A stretch of DNA of 64,000 bases from Bryum argenteum (taxonomy: Eukaryota > Streptophyta > Bryopsida > Bryales > Bryaceae). The notes under the pieces were generated by a model, which was given only the letters and a program-made list of their open reading frames with translations, had not been told where the DNA came from and did no database searches. The stretch covers positions 11,176,648-11,240,647 of the forward strand of contig CM073329.1 of the NCBI GenBank assembly GCA_037043015.1. The letters are read 5' to 3'. A program made the position numbers and the translations under genes. Shown here one piece after another: positions 57,490 to 64,000 of the stretch (the stretch's first letter is position 1; every line of letters starts with the position of its first letter).

Positions 57490-60480
57490 ATGAGGGTGTT
57501 GGTTTGGAGATTCGCATCCGAACACATGGTTTTTGAAGCTTCGATCAGATCATCAAAGGAATTTCCCCCTCATTAGAATTTGCGCTCTGTCAGATCTTTG
57601 AACAGCTTGAGTTTCAGAAGCTTCTTTCTCGGGTAAGTAGAGCTTCACATCTGCTTGCATTTCCGTCCCTTAGCCAATCCTGTTCCTATTTGCATTCCGT
57701 TGGGGGTGTAGGAGTGAAATCAGTGATAAGTGCAGGAATCGCTTTGTCGCGTTTCCATCGGATGGGCTGTATTTTGACTTCGTTACTTATTTTGGTCAGG
57801 ATATCAATTGGTATTCTCCACTGTATTTTTTCTGAGTATTGCCACAATGTTATATATATGCAGGAACTGCAATCATCGTCATTTCAGGCGATGCAAGTCA
57901 CTGTTCGTAGGCGGCATTGGCTACTTCGCTGCGGTCATGAGAGGAGAGTGGCGATCATTTTTTTGGTTGTTACTGAGAGGCAATGCATTGCTAATTCTAC
58001 CTGGCTCTGTAAGATGCAACAGATCTGCAGGTTTTTGTAATCGTCCTCACCTTGGATGTCAAGTAGTAGCAGATTAGCATCACTGTCGAAATGAATGGAC
58101 CAGGTTAGAGATGCATCATGACTGTGAGGATATTGTGTGGTTGGAGAGCTAGATTGCGACGGCCTACAAGGGACTGAGCTGCGATCATGAAATTGAATAG
58201 GTTTCATCTTGGTCCAAACATTTGCAAGCAGCTTTGCACAGGCATAAAAATATCTTCGAAGTAAGTGTTATGCGTTTCAATTTCAGTTGTTTAAATCGTT
58301 GAGGGAATAGCAAGTCTTTTATCCAAAGGTAGGAAGCTCCATATTTCCCCCAAAATGAAAAAGTTCTATGCGTTATATAATGAATTTCAAGTTTTTTCAC
58401 TATGTACTTTTGGGAAAGTCATGCATTATCTAAGGATTTGGGCAGCGACTTTGACCAAGCAATTCAACTTCATTCTGGTGAACTTGCACATCACCTTCTG
58501 TAGAACTGGAACATAATTGGGAACTACCAAAGTCTAAATGTGGAGCTATTGTGTACCAAAGTCTAAATGTGGAGGTATTGTGAGCTTTACAGTGATCACT
58601 TTTGAGGAATTGTACAAACTTCATACATGATGTGCGGTAAGGTGCTCACTTTTTGAGGAAATTGTACCAACTTCATACATGATGTGAGGTAAGGTGCTCC
58701 AAAATCATGTAGAATTGAGAATGATTGAAGTAAATGGAAGTTTGGAAGTTTAGCAATGGGAGAGAATTCCATTGATGAGCAAGGCAATAGGGAGTTAAGA
58801 AATTCAAGAATTATAATTTTTTGGCTTGTGAGGACTTGGCTACAATTAAAAGGAGGGGAGGTGGTAGCCTCCCCTATGTGGCACCTAGGGTGCATACATA
58901 ATGATGAGTAGAACTCACCAAAGTTGTTCTAAAATGGAGTGAAGGGCTCTTTCACCAATAGTGTCAAAAGTTGTTCTAAAATAGAATGAAGGGCTCTTTT
59001 CACTAATTGTAGAATTCACCAACAATGACAAAAATTGTTTTGAAATGGAGCAAATGGCTTTTGGTTCATTGGTTTCTCCACATTAGGTGCCTACATTGAG
59101 AAACCCTAAGGAAACTCAAGGAGTTCTATTTTAGAGCTACCTTGGTGATTTGACGTTCTAATGTGTAACCACTTCTGACATATTAAAGGCATAGTTGCAA
59201 GCTTTGGTGTCATAAGGATATGATTACGTCATACAAAGTGACTGACGAACTAGTTTTATGTAAACTTTAAGTCATTTAAGGTATCCACAATCAATTATGA
59301 GGCTTGTGAGAGGCACAAGTACACAAAATATCTAACACCATCATTTTTGGAAAAGAGTTTTATGTAAACTTTAAATCATTTAAGGTATCCACAGTCAATT
59401 ATTGAGGCTTGTGAGAGGCAGAGGTACACAAAATATCAACACCATCATTTTTGGAAAAAGTCATAATAATTTAGGTGTCCCCCCTAGGAGCCCTTTATAT
59501 GGCCTTTATTCTTCAACACACAATGAATTTTAGAGCAATCAAAATATGATAACTACCACGGTTACTTTAGCTCCTTGTCTAAACATGATTATTTTATTTT
59601 ATTTTTATCTTTTAAAAATATTTGGCATGGGAAAATCAGGGGTGACTCTCACATCTTACTTGCCTTTATAAAAAAACTGCAATGTTAGAGCATCCCTAAC
59701 AGACTCGTAATGTACTAAAACTTCTGTGATACTTTGGTATACCATGAAGAAAAGTTGAAAATGCTTGAAGTACAAAAGTTTTGAAGTATTTTCAAAGGGC
59801 ATATAGAATCTTCCAAAAGTCACGTTAACTACAAGATAACAAGTTAAGATGAAGTTTAGGTAGGTGTGCGGCAAGTAGCTTTGCTATGGTTGGCTCCTCT
59901 TTACTAGGTACTGTTGACCCCTCTTTACTAGGTACTGTTGACCCCTCTTTACTAATCGTCAAATCGGTGACTCAACAGCCGTTGGAAGTGATTGTTCCTC
60001 CTTTAGATTTGGTAACATGGATTAGCTAGTATGTTGGGAATGCCGTTGGGCAGTCGGAGCTCACCTCATACCACTACTCTATCTCGATTGGTTCACAACT
60101 TGGTCTATATACTAGCAAAGAACATATTCTTGTCTTGTTTGTATTTGATAACAAATCAACAACAAATAAACTGCACAATTCAATGAAGTCCCGTAAATTA
60201 CATAATAAACTCCATTGTTGTATTGTTTTATAAGCATGTCAACAAGAGTATGTTGATCAAAAATTTTATAATGAGCAACTCCAGAGGAGGCATCGTGTTC
60301 TTATCAGTTTATAATAAGTCTTAACTTGGCGTGGTGACCCTTTGAAGTTCAAAATCAACTCAGATATGATGGTTTATGCATTTAGGGTATAACTAAAAAC
60401 CACTATATAATACAGGTTACAATTACTTTTGATGCCATCTAAAAAAATACTAACAAATAGGAATATATATACTTGCACAA
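57490..60480. other. Intergenic with several small tandem duplications
   Basis: No gene is seen. Local duplications are: 58612-58700 (two ~60-bp copies around 'acttcatacatgatgtg'); 58920-59070 (about three ~55-bp copies around 'aaagttgttctaaaat'); 59252-59460 (two 104-bp copies starting 'agttttatgtaaacttta'); and 59896-59960 (25-bp unit 'ctttactaggtactgttgac', nearly three copies). Repeated slippage or unequal exchange has shaped this tract. Confidence 0.6.
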
Positions 60481-60499
60481 GTAATTAAATGGAATATAT

Positions 60500-60790
60500 G
60501 GTGCAAGGGGACATGAAATTTAGAGATCAGAGATTTGAGGACATGGATTCGAGAAATAATAAGAACCTGGGTTTTGGGGATGTGGAATTTGGGGACATGC
60601 CTCGAAGGAGCAAGAAGAAGGAGTATAGAGAGAGAGACGAAGACGAGCCAGTGGAGAGTAGCTATGGTCTTGTTCGAAGCAACGATGGCCAGAACCTGCA
60701 GCTCTTAGGGTCCGACTTTTTTATTGCTATTTCAGATTGCCAAGCGCCAGCATTTCTTCCTCTTTACACATTCATTCGTATACATCTTCT
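60500..60790 (+). repeat. Block related to 55420-55620, upstream of NDX
   Basis: It carries two 15-bp units at 60568-60597 that read LGFGDVEFGD in frame, preceded by weaker copies. It shares 'ggagcaagaag', 'agctatggtcttgttcgaag' and 'gggtccgacttttttattgc' in the same order as the block before the PORR gene. The open frame 60489-60833 (ATG start, ~114 codons) runs through it and contains a charged RRSKKKEYRERDEDEP stretch, so it could be a short coding remnant. Confidence 0.55.
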
Positions 60791-60967
60791 TTCTCTTGTG
60801 CGCTCCTTTCTCATAACCGTTTCTTTCTTATGAAATTTCTTGCCCTGGTTTTGCCGATAACGTAAGTATTTTACCTTGAAGGCCTTGAAGATTTCTATCG
60901 GAGAATCCCAGCGATAACAGGAGGATTGATTGAATTATTCTCATATCTTGCTTCCTTAGCAGTTGTT

Positions 60968-60988
60968 TCTGAGAGAGAGAGAGAGAGC
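60968..60988 (+). promoter_or_regulatory. GA-repeat in the NDX leader
   Basis: A 'gagagagagagagagagc' run lies 20-40 bp before the NDX start codon. GA repeats in plant 5' leaders are often bound by BBR/BPC (GAGA-binding) proteins. This is inferred from the sequence only. Confidence 0.4.
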
Positions 60989-61008
60989 AAAATTTATCTT
61001 TTGAAAGA

Positions 61009-64000
61009 ATGCGTAGTGCCGAGAGTAGTCCTTACGACGTCGATCAGGTTCTTGTCGAAACTCTCGCGACGAAATTCAAGCGCGACGAGGCTGATCAGAC
61101 TGTCCAGGAGCCACAATCGAAACAAAGAGAGAAGTTGAAACAACAGGTATGAGTCATGATTTTTGGCACAATTGCGATTAATATGAGAAAAGTGTTTCAT
61201 TTTCTTGATGTTAGGAAGAGAATAATAATAGTTGTATTTTTATCGATTTTGGTTGTAGTTTTGCCGTATCGTATTGGATTGCAACTGATTTTATGCGACT
61301 GATTTTAACGTGAGTAGCTCAGTATTAGGACTTGGTTTGGTTTCGTCATGCACGGAGCCTGAAGTTAATGTTATGATTAAGAACTGTGAAAACCTAAAAA
61401 ATACGTCGTCACTATATCGTGCTGCAAATTTGTAGCTTTGGTCTCAGTATTCACTGAATTAAGATGCCCGTCAAGCTGCGAAATTTCAGTCAATTTAAGC
61501 AAGTTCGTCGATGCGAGTATTAACCTCACTCGATTTTGTCTTGGACCGGTCATGAGCAGCTCATAGCACGCAAAGGTTGTTAGTAATGTCCTCAATAGCA
61601 TTAACGATCGGCTACACGCGTAAAATATAGATCTTTCTCTATCAGTAGGGTTGAACTTTTCGACGTTTCTCCGTAGAAGAGCTTCTGGATCATTTACAAG
61701 CTGGTATAGTTATGTGCTCGCAGTAGCAAAGCAGTCCAAGTTCATCTACGATTAACTCCTTGATCAAGCTGACTACTTTTATATCCATGACCTACACTGC
61801 TGCACAAGTCATGTTCTTACATAAATTTTTGGAAGACTTACAAGGATCTGATTCAATTTGAACAGTGCGGGTGTCTGAAGTAGGTAAATAATGCGGTTTT
61901 CTTAATTTAAGTGGTAAACTTTTACAGAATGATGAAATCTATGTACGGTTCCCAATGTTGTTTCCTTCAGATTAATATTGAGCGAGGACTTGCTTGGCAG
62001 TGCGTGGGCTCGTCTCGCTTAGCATCAGCGTTAGGCATAGATTTCATAACTTGGCGAAGACTCTGCCTGAGGGTCATGCCATATGGAAGAAGCTGTAGGC
62101 AGAAATTATGACATGCATGCACAACATTTTGATATCAGCTTACATCAGCACGATAGAGACACTTCTTGTTGTTTGCAATTTTAAGTGACCGAAAGATGAT
62201 ACCTGACATGATCGTAGTGATATTATATGCAGGCAGGTGGTTTAGGTGACGAGATGGCGCGGCGTGGTTCGAATGTGAGAACTTTTTTTTCTTGTTGTTT
62301 GTATTTTTTGTTCTTGTTGTTTGTATCATGTTTTTTCCAATTTCTCCATTATTCTTCAACAGATCATAATTTATCTAGGATTACACAAAAATGTTCAGAA
62401 CTGTCAAGATAGAGTTGTTGATGATCCTATGCAAGGTGTATGCTTGGGTGATCACGATACGTTACAAGGAGCATGAAACTCCAGTTTTCCGAGGCTGGAA
62501 AGATCTTTAATTGAGATGCATTTCTTTCTGTGTTGGTATATAATACCAAAGATGTAATGGTCTTCTTGATTTGATCATTCTGGTTCCTTGATGTAATAAT
62601 TTCGTTACATACAGCAGAAGTTAGTGCTCAGTTGAGACGTTAGTATCCTGGAATCGGACATTGATTTTGCTTGTGATTCTACATATCGTGTGAAATCGTA
62701 TTTAGCCCTTGGAATAAGTAATGATTAGTCGTAAAACTGTATTAGGTCAATTGGTAGAGCTCAATCGAGTCGGAGATTTCATGAAGTATCTGGGAGAGAT
62801 ATTGTCGTCTAGGGCTTTAATCTGACCACCTCAAGAATAGTAAATGCCAACAATTTCCTCTCGTTCTGGACGGTTCTACCTGCAGGAATTGATGTTATAT
62901 GTGGGCTTTTCTCTGAACAGATTGTCGATGAGTTTGTAGCTGTTGAAGAACTTCATGCGTATGGTGCGAAAGAGATGGGACCTTTACTTGAGGATGAGGG
63001 ACTACTGCTGAAATTATGCTCTGCGAAAGGTGTTGTTTTTACAGTAAGCTCTCTCGCTTCCTCTCTATCTCGATCATCGAAACGATACAATAGTTTTGAT
63101 CATGTTTATTCTCAAAGATATTAGTTTTTAGAAGATTTTCACTGATGTTTTGGTCGCATAGATGTATCTGAATCCGAAGCACAATGCATCGATCGAGCCT
63201 CTGTGTCATGCGTTTTTGCAACGTCAGTTTTTGGAAATACACCTTAAGTCATCTGTAAAGAGGACAGCCATGTTTGATTACTACCTAATCATTAGATATC
63301 TCTTAGAATATTGCATCTCTGGCGAAACCCGTCTTATTAATTTCCTCTTGCAGGTGGATATGGAAAAACTAGCTGGCTGCCTGCCTTTGCATCTTATGGC
63401 ATGTGTTGCTTCGAGCGGCAGTGAGCCGCGGTTGCGATATTGGCTACGCTCTGTGCGCTTGCTTCACACTTTGAGTACCTTGGCTCATGATTCCCCTAAA
63501 CTTTCACAGGTATGCTCCTTAAGTCGAGCTCCACATAATTGAAATCTGATGCCAATGGTTTGGGATCTATACTCCTTTGTATGGTTTCTGAAATTTTTTT
63601 GGTCCTTGTGCAGGTACTACTACAGGACGTTAAATTAAGGATGCAGATTCTTGATCTTGTCACTTACATGCTGGTTGTTTTAGCTAATATGGAACAGGTA
63701 TGTTCTTCAACTTATATCTGGCTTCTTGAAAGTTTCTTCTAATAATAGGTCATTGGCCTATATATTTTGTGTCCATTTCTATGATATAATCTTGACAGAA
63801 TATTGACAGTTTTATAGTGCTACAGAATATTGGTAGAGCTTTACTCGACTCTGATTAGGTCTCTAGGTTCACGCCATATATTGCAGATGTCGTTTGTTGC
63901 TATATTCAGCTCATTTTCCGGCTTGCACATGTGCAGGAGGGTCGAGGGGGAGGCTTCATCGCAGTACTTCATACGGCATCAGTGGCATGCAGTCTATACC
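61009..64000 (+). CDS. NDX: NODULIN HOMEOBOX (NDX), N-terminal part, cut by the window edge
   Basis: NDX is a plant-specific atypical homeodomain protein that works in chromatin regulation, for example at the FLC antisense COOLAIR promoter in Arabidopsis. Five exons join in frame: 61009-61146 (start MRSAESSPYDVDQVLVETLA), 62921-63043 (IVDEFVAVEELHAYGAKEMG), 63354-63509 (VDMEKLAGCLPLHLMACVAS, YWLRSVRLLHTLSTLA), 63614-63697 (VLLQDVKLRMQILDLVTYML) and 63937-64000 (FIAVLHTASVACSLY, open at the edge). The pattern VD.EKLA..LPLHL, the RLLH.L..LA run, LL.DVK...Q.LDLV and LH.A.VACSLY is the conserved NDX N-terminal region. The homeodomain should lie to the right. Intron 1 is 1.77 kb, and a short exon inside it cannot be excluded. 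Confidence 0.85.

Noticed and set aside
62742-62790. 'aggtcaattggtagagctcaatcg' looks like a tRNA D-arm/A box
   Set aside because: No acceptor stem, anticodon arm or T-arm B box (GGTTCRANTCC) follows at the right distance.

Overview
This is nuclear DNA of a land plant. The evidence is spliced genes with GT-AG introns and plant-type gene families: SCYL2, a PORR-domain organelle splicing factor, NODULIN HOMEOBOX, STIPL1/TFIP11, and a PAN-cyclophilin membrane protein. The repeats are also plant-like: Ty3/gypsy chromovirus retrotransposons, MITEs, and a DUF7869-type element. Introns are mostly 65-300 bp with a few near 1 kb. The genes are fairly compact islands separated by AT-rich repeat tracts. 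I lean towards a seed-free plant (bryophyte or lycophyte), but the sequence alone does not settle the lineage.

Layout. 1-4430: a 5'-truncated Ty3/gypsy chromovirus on the minus strand. 5148-12134 (-): a 15-exon SCYL2 pseudokinase gene whose exons I could join in frame; its first intron is a degenerate tandem array. 13048-14070 (+): an intronless Mn-dependent ADP-ribose/CDP-alcohol diphosphatase. 14889-20578 (-): a large multi-exon helical protein I cannot name. It shares a 283-bp divergent promoter with the tiny mitochondrial ribosomal protein bL33m gene (20862-21035, +). 24596-27148 (+): TFIP11/STIPL1 spliceosome-disassembly factor, one coding exon with a 5'-UTR intron. 28933-32636 (-): a membrane-anchored PAN + cyclophilin-like protein in six exons. 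Its introns hold a MITE, a duplication of about 210 bp, and a 43-bp minisatellite. 34870-37960 (-): a broken DUF7869-type element. 39594-45749 (-): a structurally complete but frame-broken LTR retrotransposon with target-site duplication CGTTG. 47500-51290: a coding-like, frame-broken tract that I could not identify. 55648-57489 (+): PORR-domain protein in three exons. 61009 to the right edge (+): the N-terminal part of NODULIN HOMEOBOX.

The genes are housekeeping and do not form one pathway. They cover trans-Golgi/clathrin trafficking (SCYL2), nucleotide-sugar hydrolysis, mitochondrial translation (bL33m), spliceosome turnover (TFIP11), organelle intron splicing (PORR) and chromatin regulation (NDX).

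The most unusual signals are these. (1) The two LTRs of the 39.6-45.7 kb element differ almost only at CAG/CTG trinucleotides, in a pattern that does not look like deamination. It may reflect a base-calling artefact at methylated CHG sites, and would explain many frameshifts in the window's repeats. (2) Three MITE-like elements have CCC...GGG ends and TTAA target duplications, the signature of the piggyBac superfamily. (3) A PIF/Harbinger-like MITE carries an internal 21-bp hairpin. (4) SCYL2 intron 1 carries repeated donor-like sequences. (5) A block containing GFGDV pentapeptide repeats is present upstream of both PORR and NDX.
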